62,298 nucleotides of DNA from assembly GCA_024398845.1 (NCBI GenBank), contig JAKSIM010000012.1, forward strand, positions 1 to 62,298. Direction: 5' to 3'. This document shows positions 24,692 to 31,657 of the stretch, piece after piece (the stretch's first letter is position 1; the number at the start of each line of letters is the position of its first letter). Under the pieces are notes generated by a model. That model was not told where the DNA came from. It did not search any database and saw nothing but the letters and a program-made list of their open reading frames with translations. Origin of the DNA: Fibrobacter sp. (GTDB taxonomy: Bacteria; Fibrobacterota; Fibrobacteria; Fibrobacterales; Fibrobacteraceae). Both the position numbers and the translations under genes were made by a program.

Positions 24692-24731
24692 GTACCTGCC
24701 AAATAGGGATTTTCAGCGATTTAGCAGGTAC
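24692..24731 (+). repeat. 40-bp palindromic unit, array 1 unit 2
   Basis: GTACCTGCCA ... TAGCAGGTAC. It starts 84 bp after unit 1 and is nearly identical to the reverse complement of 50201-50240. Confidence 0.93.
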
Positions 24732-24796
24732 ACGCCCCCGAAAAAAGGAAGCAGAACAGGCCAACGCCTAGAATTTTTCTCCTTTTGCCCCATTTT

Positions 24797-24836
24797 GTAC
24801 CTGCTAAAACAAACATTTCCCGAATCTAGCAGGTAC
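24797..24836 (+). repeat. 40-bp palindromic unit, array 1 unit 3
   Basis: GTACCTGCTA ... TAGCAGGTAC. It starts 105 bp after unit 2. Its 40 bp are identical to the reverse complement of 50096-50135. Confidence 0.95.
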
Positions 24837-24864
24837 AACCAACCCCAATCCTTCAACCCTAGAA

Positions 24865-24896
24865 GTTTTCCCAGCGTCCCGAAAACGCCTATAAGA
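24865..24896 (+). repeat. 32-bp direct repeat, right copy
   Basis: Identical to 24519-24550; together they bracket array 1 with 314 bp between them. Confidence 0.9.
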
Positions 24897-24970
24897 TCTC
24901 CCTTGCTGGGATACTTTGTTTTATGTGAGTTCGCAAGCGATTGGGCGTTGAAAAAATCAGAAAATCTCCA

Positions 24971-25087
24971 TTAAACTGCATCACCCTGCAAAAAGTCCAA
25001 CAGCCCTATGGTCAGGATTCCATGCTCGTCGGTCTTGAACGATAAAATTAGAGGAAGGCGATGGCGAATGATTTCCAAGACAAACAT
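24971..25087 (-). pseudogene. Short ATPase-like C-terminal remnant
   Basis: A 38-residue reading (FVLEIIRHRLPLILSFKTDE, ending LLDFLQGDAV) looks like the tail of a larger protein. It is most like accessory ATPases of the AAA_14 kind, though that is uncertain. No upstream core is present. Confidence 0.3.
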
Positions 25088-25221
25088 CTTTTGACAAAAT
25101 TTGCGTATTTACGCTTTTTTAGTCAGATATATGTTTTTTGAATGTATAAAGCCTTGTCAAAAAAAAATCCAATGATTGAAATGTTTATCTTTACTTTAAA
25201 ATAATCCATGGAGCTTTTTTT

Positions 25222-26601
25222 ATGAACAAAAAATACCTTTTGGCTATTGCAGCCAGTACTTTGATGTTTGTCGCTTGCGGTGACGATGTTACCGAAGTGA
25301 CTGAAATCCGCCAAGAAGGCATGGCCGTGCTCGAAAAGGGTGAAAAGCTTTCTAAACAGGCTTGCGATACGACGAACGTGGGCGAGATGCTTTTTGTGAT
25401 GGATTCCTCCGAGGCGTTCATCTGCGATGGTGAATCCTGGCGGACGCTCAAAGGCGAAAAAGGCGAAGATGGCGAGAAGGGTGAAAAAGGTGATAAAGGT
25501 TCGAAGGGCGATTCCGGCAAAGATGGTTCCGACGGTACGAGCTGCACTGCGAAGTCCGTGAAGAATAAGGCTGGCCTCGAAGGTCTTGAAGTGACTTGCG
25601 GCGGTGCTGTTGTTGATACGATTTGGAACGGAGCAGATGGCAAAGATGGCGACGATGGAACGAATTGCTCTGCGAAGTCTGTGAAGAACAAGTCTGGCCT
25701 CGATGGCATCGAAGTGACTTGTGGCGAAACTGTCGTCGATACGATTTGGAACGGAGCAGATGGCAAAGATGGCGACGATGGAACGAAATGCTCTGCGAAG
25801 TCGGTAAAGAATAAGGCCAAGACTCGCGATGGCATCGAAGTGACTTGCGGTGAAACTGTCGTTGATACGATTTGGAACGGCGCCAAGGGCGATAATGGTG
25901 AGGCTGGAAAGAGTGCTTATGAAATCGCTAAGGAAAACGGATTTGAAGGAACCGAGGCGGAATGGCTGGAAAGCATGAAGGGGCCGTTCATTCAGGACAA
26001 ACGTGATGGCAAGATTTACAAGACCGTGAAAATCGGCAATCAGGTTTGGATGGCGGAGAACTTGAACTACTCCGTGAATCCGGGTAAACAGAGCTGGTGC
26101 TATAACGATAGCGCAGAATATTGCGAGAAGTACGGTCGCCTGTACACCTGGGCGGCTGCGATGGACTCCGTGGCAGCATTCAGTAACGATGGCAAGGGTT
26201 GCGGATACAGCGTCGAGTGCGAACCGAGCGAAACCGTGCGCGGCATCTGCCCCGAAGGCTGGCACTTGCCGGATAACACGGAATGGAAAACCCTGTTTGC
26301 GACTGTTGGCGGACAAAACGTTGCGGGGAAAATGCTGAAGTCCGCCAGCGGTTGGAAAGTCAATAAAGAATCCAGTGGCAAAGGATTGGATGCCTCCGGC
26401 TTCTCCGCGCTCCCTGCAGGCTACAGAAGCAGCAGTGGCAATTTCTACGATGCCGGCAACTACGCCTACATCTGGTCTGTTAGCGCGATCTTTAGCGGCT
26501 TCGCCTACATCGTGGACTTGTACTACAACGACGTGGGTGCCGGCCAGGGACACCTCGATAAGAGCTGTGGTGCCTCAGTGCGTTGTCTCAAAGATAACTA
26601 G
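25222..26601 (+). CDS. FISUMP lipoprotein with collagen-like stretch and three 41-aa repeats
   Basis: Surface lipoprotein typical of the genus. A lipobox LMFVACG (about 14-20) anchors it. A region shared with the 47306 gene (EKLSKQACDTTNVGEMLFVM) is followed by a collagen-like G-x-y stretch (about 78-104). Three near-identical repeats of 41-42 aa follow (about 105-228, each with CSAKSVKNK and VTCGETVVDTIWNGADG). The C-terminal FISUMP domain (about 255-459) has DGKIYKTVKIGNQVWMAENL and ends RCLKDN. A Shine-Dalgarno (GGAG) precedes ATG. The FISUMP role is unknown; binding or structural display is often assumed. Confidence 0.9.
   Translation: MNKKYLLAIAASTLMFVACGDDVTEVTEIRQEGMAVLEKGEKLSKQACDTTNVGEMLFVMDSSEAFICDGESWRTLKGEKGEDGEKGEKGDKGSKGDSGKDGSDGTSCTAKSVKNKAGLEGLEVTCGGAVVDTIWNGADGKDGDDGTNCSAKSVKNKSGLDGIEVTCGETVVDTIWNGADGKDGDDGTKCSAKSVKNKAKTRDGIEVTCGETVVDTIWNGAKGDNGEAGKSAYEIAKENGFEGTEAEWLESMKGPFIQDKRDGKIYKTVKIGNQVWMAENLNYSVNPGKQSWCYNDSAEYCEKYGRLYTWAAAMDSVAAFSNDGKGCGYSVECEPSETVRGICPEGWHLPDNTEWKTLFATVGGQNVAGKMLKSASGWKVNKESSGKGLDASGFSALPAGYRSSSGNFYDAGNYAYIWSVSAIFSGFAYIVDLYYNDVGAGQGHLDKSCGASVRCLKDN
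25534..25905 (+). repeat. In-frame 123-bp tandem repeats
   Basis: Units 25534-25656 and 25657-25779 are each 123 bp; the third (25780-25905) is 126 bp. The second and third are almost identical at DNA level, suggesting recent duplication within the gene. Confidence 0.88.
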
Positions 26602-26644
26602 AGGCGCGAAGCGCCAAGGAAAGGCGTCCTTCGTAGCCTAAAAA

Positions 26645-26789
26645 TTAGTTCGTTGGCGGTGTATAAGCACTCGGCGGTGTTGGTGCCCCTGTTCCTGCGG
26701 TGACGTGTGTATGTCCAAGGAACGAAAGCGTAGGCGTGGCAAAGTCCGCGCCTTTTCCAATTCCATGATGCGAAGGAGTGGGCGAGGCT
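26645..26789 (-). pseudogene. Phage baseplate/spike-like C-terminal fragment (tentative)
   Basis: Minus-strand reading HHGIGKGADFATPTLSFLGH followed by THVTAGTGAPTPPS and a stop. The HTH-glycine-rich end is the type seen at the tip of phage baseplate or spike proteins. It abuts the ATPase fragment at 26790. It is a resemblance only. Confidence 0.25.
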
Positions 26790-27019
26790 TTATTCCAGCA
26801 TCCATTCTATTGCGGACTTGACGATGATTTTTTTCCCGCAAACAAGAACTTCTCTACCTTCGTTTTGCGCAATCAGAGTCAAATTTTGGCAATGGCATTT
26901 GTCCGCAGCGCTTACTAGCGCAGATGTCTCTCTCTTGAAAATTTTTCTGTACTGATGTCGTAAGCCACCTGGACAAGTTCCTTAATCTTTCCTTGACGGC
27001 ACACGGCAAAATCGAACAT
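26790..27019 (-). pseudogene. Frameshifted C-terminal remnant of a DUF4143/AAA_14 ATPase
   Basis: Minus strand from about 27019: MFDFAVCRQGKIKELVQVAY then DIST, and after a frame change near 26935 ETSALVSAADKCHCQNLTLI continues to EWMLE and a stop at 26790. Joined, this is the nuclease-like C-terminal half of DUF4143-type ATPases (DFxVCRxGKxxELxQVxYDIS). The core with Walker motifs is missing here; a P-loop piece of the same family lies at 28645-28776 on the same strand. The gene is broken by frameshift and deletion or insertion. Confidence 0.65.
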
Positions 27020-27332
27020 CCGGCAGGAGTGAACTGACCGTTCAAAAAAAATTCATTTCCATATTGACGACGGCTGTGTCAAGTCAAAACATACGCGCCT
27101 TCGCCTGCTGCAAAGACACTATTTAAAGTCTGTTTTATGAATGCGGTTCCTGGCCAGGCTATGTCAAGCCAAGTTGTATTGCTGAGAAAAGATTGTTTAG
27201 TTGCTATTAGAAAGCTGCGGCGCCAAAGCCTGTTTCAGCCAAAAAATTGCGTTTCTACAGTAAAAATGCAGTTTTGAAGGGGCTTACAAAATCCAGAAAG
27301 TTTGCTAGCAAGTCCCGACCATACGTTTCGGC

Positions 27333-27361
27333 TTGACACAGCCTACATTTTAGTGTACATT
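27333..27361 (+). promoter_or_regulatory. Leaderless sigma-70 promoter of the RhuM gene
   Basis: TTGACA (27333-27338), exactly 17 bp, TACATT (27356-27361), then 7 nt and ATG 27369. Transcription would begin at or next to the start codon. The remaining stretch 27046-27332 shows no gene or repeat. Confidence 0.75.
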
Positions 27362-27368
27362 TGTGTAT

Positions 27369-28376
27369 ATGAAAGAAGCCCGCCCCGATGACAATTCCAT
27401 TTTGCTGTACAAAGATGAAAACGGCAAGACAAATGTATCTGTCCGTTTTGCCGATGAAGATGTCTGGGTGACCCAAGTCCAGCTTGCGGAGCTCTATGAC
27501 ACCACTCGTCAGAATATCGGGCAGCACATCGACAATATCTACAAAGATGGCGAATTGCCGAAAGATGCAACTATAAAGAAATTCTTTATAGTTCAAAAAG
27601 AAGGGTCAAGAGAGGTCCGCCGAGAACTGGACCATTACAATCTCGATGTCATCATTGCCATCGGTTACCGCGTGCAATCTCCAGTGGCGACTCGCTTCAG
27701 GACATGGGCCACAACGCGTCTGCACGAATTTATCCAAAAGGGGTTTGCGCTGGATGACGAACGATTGAAAAATGGACACAACCGCTATTTCAAGGAACTG
27801 CTCCAGCATATTCGCGACATCCGTTCCTCTGAACGAAATTTTTATCAACAGGTGACAGACATTTATGCCACCGCTGTAGATTATGATCCCCGTAAAAAGA
27901 TAACGCTGGACTTTTTTGCAACCGTGCAGAACAAATTGCATTATGCCGTTCATGAACATACAGCTGCAGAGCTGATTTACGAACGAATAGATAGCGAAAA
28001 ACCGTTTGTCGACATGACTAACTTCAAGGAAAATTACGTTACTGAAGAAGATGTAAAAATTGCCAAGAATTATTTGTCTGAAAAAGAATTACAGCGTTTG
28101 AACCTGATGGTTTCTCAGTTTCTGGATTTTGCGGAATTGCAAGCCCTAGACGAAAAGCAAATGCGCATGCAGGACTGGATTGACGTCCTGGACAACCAGA
28201 TTGTCATGAGCCAGAGAAAGTTACTCGAAGGCAATGGCAAAATTTCTCACGAAGACGCCATGGAAAAAGCGGAACGCGAATACAAACTTTTCAAGCAGAA
28301 GGAACTTGCAAATTTGAAAAGCGACTTCGACAACTTTTTGGAACTTCGTGAAAAGATTGCTTCGTATAATGCTTAG
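27369..28376 (+). CDS. RhuM-family protein
   Basis: A 335-aa RhuM (virulence RhuM/SPI-3) family protein, complete. Family hallmarks are the DNA-binding-like N-terminus VSVRFADEDVWVTQVQLAEL then YDTTRQNIGQHIDNIYKDGE, the middle HYNLDVIIAIGYRVQSP...FRTWAT, and a C-terminal helical part ending REKIASY. The molecular function of RhuM is not established; it is common in mobile or accessory DNA. It sits among fragments of other accessory genes and is itself intact. ATG 27369 is preferred; a GTG two codons earlier is possible. Confidence 0.9.
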   Translation: MKEARPDDNSILLYKDENGKTNVSVRFADEDVWVTQVQLAELYDTTRQNIGQHIDNIYKDGELPKDATIKKFFIVQKEGSREVRRELDHYNLDVIIAIGYRVQSPVATRFRTWATTRLHEFIQKGFALDDERLKNGHNRYFKELLQHIRDIRSSERNFYQQVTDIYATAVDYDPRKKITLDFFATVQNKLHYAVHEHTAAELIYERIDSEKPFVDMTNFKENYVTEEDVKIAKNYLSEKELQRLNLMVSQFLDFAELQALDEKQMRMQDWIDVLDNQIVMSQRKLLEGNGKISHEDAMEKAEREYKLFKQKELANLKSDFDNFLELREKIASYNA

Positions 28377-28527
28377 GAGATTCCTTTTCGTTGGTTTGAT
28401 TCCGACCGTGTAATCTTCGTAATCCATACCTAAAACGATATAAGGCGTTCCATAATAGAACGACAATCAAAAAGGCAACAACTTTACGGAGCATGAAATT
28501 TTTTAGAGATCAATTAAGCGAATTTAC

Positions 28528-28644
28528 ATGAAGAAATACGCCGCAAGCGAAGAAATCCGCCATACAAATCGAACTTATCTTGTAAAAGATAAAAGCACCG
28601 GAGAAATCGCTTGCTATTTCAGTCTCCGCAATGGGCTTTTATGA
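28528..28644 (+). pseudogene. N-terminal fragment of a GNAT-type acetyltransferase
   Basis: A 38-residue reading begins KKYAASEEIRHTNRTYLVKD and continues KSTGEIACYFSLRNGLL then stops. The TYLVKDKxTGEIACYFSLR strand pair is the front of a GNAT acetyltransferase fold. The remainder is missing; directly afterwards an unrelated ATPase fragment begins. Identity is moderate. Confidence 0.4.
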
Positions 28645-28776
28645 TTACGGACTTTCGGGGAGTCTGGCGAACATTTCGGCGACCGTGGATTTGCCGATGC
28701 GACGCGCACCTTTGATGAGTAGCGCGGTACGTCCGTCCTTTCGTGATTCTATTTTGCGCGGGCGGTGGCCTCTGGG
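28645..28776 (-). pseudogene. P-loop fragment of an AAA_14/DUF4143 ATPase
   Basis: Minus-strand reading IESRKDGRTALLIKGARRIG then KSTVAEMFARLPESP and a stop at 28645. GARRIGKST is the Walker A of AAA_14/DUF4143 ATPases. Only the N-terminal part is left. Orientation and order agree with the C-terminal remnant at 26790-27019. Confidence 0.65.
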
Positions 28777-28787
28777 GATTTTTTTTC

Positions 28788-28793
28788 TAAATT
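28788..28793 (+). promoter_or_regulatory. Possible -10 element before the BASS-like gene
   Basis: TAAATT, 10 nt before ATG 28804, no Shine-Dalgarno. Confidence 0.35.
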
Positions 28794-28803
28794 TGGGCGC
28801 GCT

Positions 28804-29727
28804 ATGGGAAACTTACGCTCTATTTTAATGCCCATCGCGATTGTCGCCGGCATTCTGATTCCTCAGGCGCACTTTTTTGCGCCCACCCTCCCGTTTCTTA
28901 TCGGGCTCATGATGTTCCTTACGTTTGTGACGAAAATCCCGCCGCAGACTCATGGATACACCTTTAAAATTGAAATGCGCTCCATTGTGGTGTGTTTTAT
29001 TCTCATTGGCGTCCTTTGGGGTGTTGTTAAGTTGTTTGCGCTTCCGCGCGAGGTGCTGCTTGGCGGCGCCATCATTGCGCTTTGCCCGCCTGCGAACGCG
29101 GCGCCTGCGATGGCGAAAATGCTCGGCGGCAGCGCCTCCCTCGCTTTAAAGATTTTCTTGAGCGGAAACTTGATTGCGTGCTTCAGCATCCCGCTCGTGT
29201 TCGGCTACCTCACCGGTTCCGACGCCCCGCTCAGCGAAGTCGCGATGAAGATTTTCAATACCATCCAGCCGATTATCAGTATTCCGCTTGCGTTTGCGCT
29301 TGGGCTCCGTGCGTTCTACCCGGAACTCGCCGACCGCGCCGCGAAATTCCAGAAGTACACGATGATTGTGTGGACCGTTTCGGTGTTCATCATTCTTGCA
29401 AAGGCGAGCTATGACATTCGCGAAATGGGCTTTTGGGATTTGTGGAACAGCGGAAAGCTTCCGATGATGGCCATTGTGTCGCTCGTGCTTTGCGTGCTGC
29501 TCTTTTGGCTTGGCTGGGTCGCCGAAAAAGGCCGTCGCCCCATCGAGGGTTCGCAGAGCCTTGGGCAAAAGAACACGACGCTTGTCATCTGGGTCGCGAG
29601 CCTTTATGCAGGGCCGGTCGTGGCGCTTGCGCCTACATGCTATGTGGTGTGGCAGAACCTGGTGCTTACGTACATGACGGCGAAGATAAAGCCTGCTAAG
29701 AGTTCTGCAGCTGATACTTGCAAATAA
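28804..29727 (+). CDS. BASS-like (bile acid:Na+ symporter family) transporter
   Basis: An inner-membrane protein with about nine hydrophobic segments in 307 aa. The CPPANAAPAMAKMLGGSASL stretch is spaced as the sodium-binding CPG-N-motif of the bile-acid:sodium symporter (BASS) family. A second family member is at 45650. Substrates in bacteria include organic anions and cofactor precursors, so none is assigned. ATG 28804 is chosen because the upstream extension to 28765 overlaps the ATPase fragment and has no ribosome site. Confidence 0.75.
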   Translation: MGNLRSILMPIAIVAGILIPQAHFFAPTLPFLIGLMMFLTFVTKIPPQTHGYTFKIEMRSIVVCFILIGVLWGVVKLFALPREVLLGGAIIALCPPANAAPAMAKMLGGSASLALKIFLSGNLIACFSIPLVFGYLTGSDAPLSEVAMKIFNTIQPIISIPLAFALGLRAFYPELADRAAKFQKYTMIVWTVSVFIILAKASYDIREMGFWDLWNSGKLPMMAIVSLVLCVLLFWLGWVAEKGRRPIEGSQSLGQKNTTLVIWVASLYAGPVVALAPTCYVVWQNLVLTYMTAKIKPAKSSAADTCK

Positions 29728-29762
29728 AAAACACGAAATAAGAGAAATGCGTTTTATGAGGG

Positions 29763-29790
29763 CTACACTTTAAAAGTGTAGACTTTTTAT
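29763..29790 (+). terminator. Terminator after the BASS-like gene
   Basis: CTACACTT-taa-AAGTGTAG perfect 8-bp stem followed by ACTTTTTATT. Confidence 0.85.
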
Positions 29791-29918
29791 TATTATGCTA
29801 TTCTAAATTTTTGTTGATTTTTGTTAAATTTTGGTTAAACTGTTGACTTTTAAATAAAAAATGTATATGTTTAAAATTGAGCCTGCTAAAGGGTGTGGGT
29901 TTGGTTATGGAGATGGTT

Positions 29919-31520
29919 ATGGATAACTCAATTGCAAAATTGGGCTTTGCGCCTGTAACTGGTTTGGCGCTGGCTTTGCTGAGTCATTTTGCGTACTCGG
30001 CGGATAATTACAAATTTGATTTTGGCGATGGTCCTGTGGCGGCTGGCTATACTCAGGTCAAATCTACGACAAAATTCAGTACGTCCCAAGGCTATGGCTT
30101 TGAATCGGGGAAGGTCAAGTCTGTAGATCGACTTTGGGACGATGAGCTTGTCACCGACTATTTGACTTGCGATGGCGAAATGATTTTCTCTGTGGTGTTG
30201 CCGCAGGCGAATTATGAGGTCACCGTTACGTTTGGTGATGGAGAAAACGAAAGCGAAACGACCATCAAGGCCGAAAATCGTAAACTCCTGTTCGATCGCG
30301 TGACAACCGCCAGTGCCGTATTCTCTACCCAGAGCGTTTCACTGCGCCGCATGGAAACCAAGAGTATTGACGGCCGTGTAACCATGAATATCAAGAGTCG
30401 CGAATCTGATTACTACACATGGGATAATAAGCTCACGTTTGCGATAAGTGGCAAGGCGCCCGCTGTTGCCGCAATTGAAATCAAGAAAAAAGAAGATGTT
30501 TTAACGCTCTGGTTATGTGGAAATTCAACAGTGGTGGATCAGTTGACAGCGCCCTGGTGTGGCTGGGGGCAAATGATTCCTGCGTTCTTTAAATCCAGTG
30601 TCGCAGTGGCGAATTACGCTGAATCGGGTCTTACGGCGAGCGCCTTTATGTCAATGAAACGTTTAGATAAACTTCTCACCGAGGTAAAAAAGGGAGATTA
30701 TGTTTTTGTAGAATTCGCGCATAATGATCAAAAAAATGCGACGGATTTAGCGAATTACGAAAAAACGCTCACTTCGTATAACGATAAAATTAAGGCGAAA
30801 GGCGCGATTCCTGTGTTTGTTACGTCGACGGCTCGGCAGGGAGAACTGGACCCGCTTACGAGTGTTGGTGGGCTTCCCCAAAAAATGCGCAAGCTGGCCC
30901 AAAAGCTGGGTGTTATATGCCTTGACTTGAATCAGCGTGTGATAGAATTGCAAAAGTCTCTTGGTAAAGAAAATTATCAGCTGTATATGCATACGGCTAG
31001 CGACAAAACACATTTTTGTGAGTATGGCGGTTATGAACTTGCCCGCGCCATGCTGCTAGAAATAGAAGAAAAAATACCGGAATTGGTAAAACATTTTCGC
31101 AGTGGCTACACTCCGTTAAATACTTCAAAGCCAGATCCTGTTAACGTTCTTTCTTTGGCGATGACTCCGATTACCGAAGGAGGGCTTATCCAGGTTGATG
31201 AAAGTTCTTCGAGTGAAGAGGACGTGTTGCCTGAATCGTCGAGTTCCGTGGAGATTGAAAAAGACACTGTGAATAAAGACTCGGTAGATAAGGACTCGGT
31301 GAATATGAAGATTTCTGCTTTGCCGTCATCTCGTAATTGGTCTGTTTCGAAAAACGGGGATGGCTATATGGTGCGGATGGGGCCGATTAATGGTTCTGTA
31401 CGTTTGTTCGACCCCAATGGGAAATTGTTGTTTGTTCATGACTTGATGTCGGGTGAAACCTTGCAACTTCCCCAAATGAACACCCCTGTTTTGCTACAAG
31501 TTAAACCGAGTTACCATTAA
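29919..31520 (+). CDS. SGNH-hydrolase acetylesterase (CE12-like) with C-terminal sorting-like domain
   Basis: Extracellular esterase probably removing acetyl groups from rhamnogalacturonan or related polysaccharides. A signal peptide (about 1-28 from MDNSIAKLG) precedes a beta-rich N-terminal module (about 30-180). The SGNH core follows: LWLCGNSTVVDQL (block I), CGWGQ, EFAHNDQKN (block III, catalytic-turn Asn) and the block V DKTHF with the catalytic His. The linker is Ser-rich (about 405-430) and the end is a type IX-like C-terminal domain (ISALPSSRNWSVSKNGDGYM...). ATG 29919 has GGAG 6 nt upstream; earlier in-frame starts lack it. It is upstream of the GH30 gene and fits pectin degradation. 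Confidence 0.85.
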   Translation: MDNSIAKLGFAPVTGLALALLSHFAYSADNYKFDFGDGPVAAGYTQVKSTTKFSTSQGYGFESGKVKSVDRLWDDELVTDYLTCDGEMIFSVVLPQANYEVTVTFGDGENESETTIKAENRKLLFDRVTTASAVFSTQSVSLRRMETKSIDGRVTMNIKSRESDYYTWDNKLTFAISGKAPAVAAIEIKKKEDVLTLWLCGNSTVVDQLTAPWCGWGQMIPAFFKSSVAVANYAESGLTASAFMSMKRLDKLLTEVKKGDYVFVEFAHNDQKNATDLANYEKTLTSYNDKIKAKGAIPVFVTSTARQGELDPLTSVGGLPQKMRKLAQKLGVICLDLNQRVIELQKSLGKENYQLYMHTASDKTHFCEYGGYELARAMLLEIEEKIPELVKHFRSGYTPLNTSKPDPVNVLSLAMTPITEGGLIQVDESSSSEEDVLPESSSSVEIEKDTVNKDSVDKDSVNMKISALPSSRNWSVSKNGDGYMVRMGPINGSVRLFDPNGKLLFVHDLMSGETLQLPQMNTPVLLQVKPSYH

Positions 31521-31542
31521 CACATCCTAAAATGCGCAATCC

Positions 31543-31576
31543 AACCTCCCCGGAAGCGATTTCGGGGAGGTTTCCG
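31543..31576 (+). terminator. Terminator between the esterase and GH30 genes
   Basis: AACCTCCCCG ... CGGGGAGGTT (10-bp perfect stem) followed by TTCCG; separates the two transcripts at least partly. Confidence 0.7.
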
Positions 31577-31657
31577 TTAAAGAGCTGATTGACATTGAAC
31601 ATGTTCGCGTATATATTTATTAGGCGCTTGGGATTGATTTCGCGCTGGAGTTGGTTT

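Noticed and set aside
24608..24836. CRISPR array or integron attC sites
   Set aside because: The units are palindromes of fixed 40 bp with variable centres and spacers of 44-65 bp that are themselves conserved between arrays; no cas genes and no integrase are nearby.
24567..24974. A 135-aa protein reading through array 1, with a related reading on the minus strand in array 2
   Set aside because: No ribosome site or leaderless -10 element is present and the sequence is explained by palindromes plus spacers. The conserved frame may be by-product of spacing in multiples of three.
25123..26553. A 476-aa minus-strand reading opposite the FISUMP lipoprotein
   Set aside because: Its repeats mirror the + strand tandem repeats and no family is recognisable.
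28291..28494. A small minus-strand membrane peptide overlapping the RhuM end
   Set aside because: Only the first 16 residues look like a helix, then the frame overlaps RhuM; a start region is present but there is no supporting motif.
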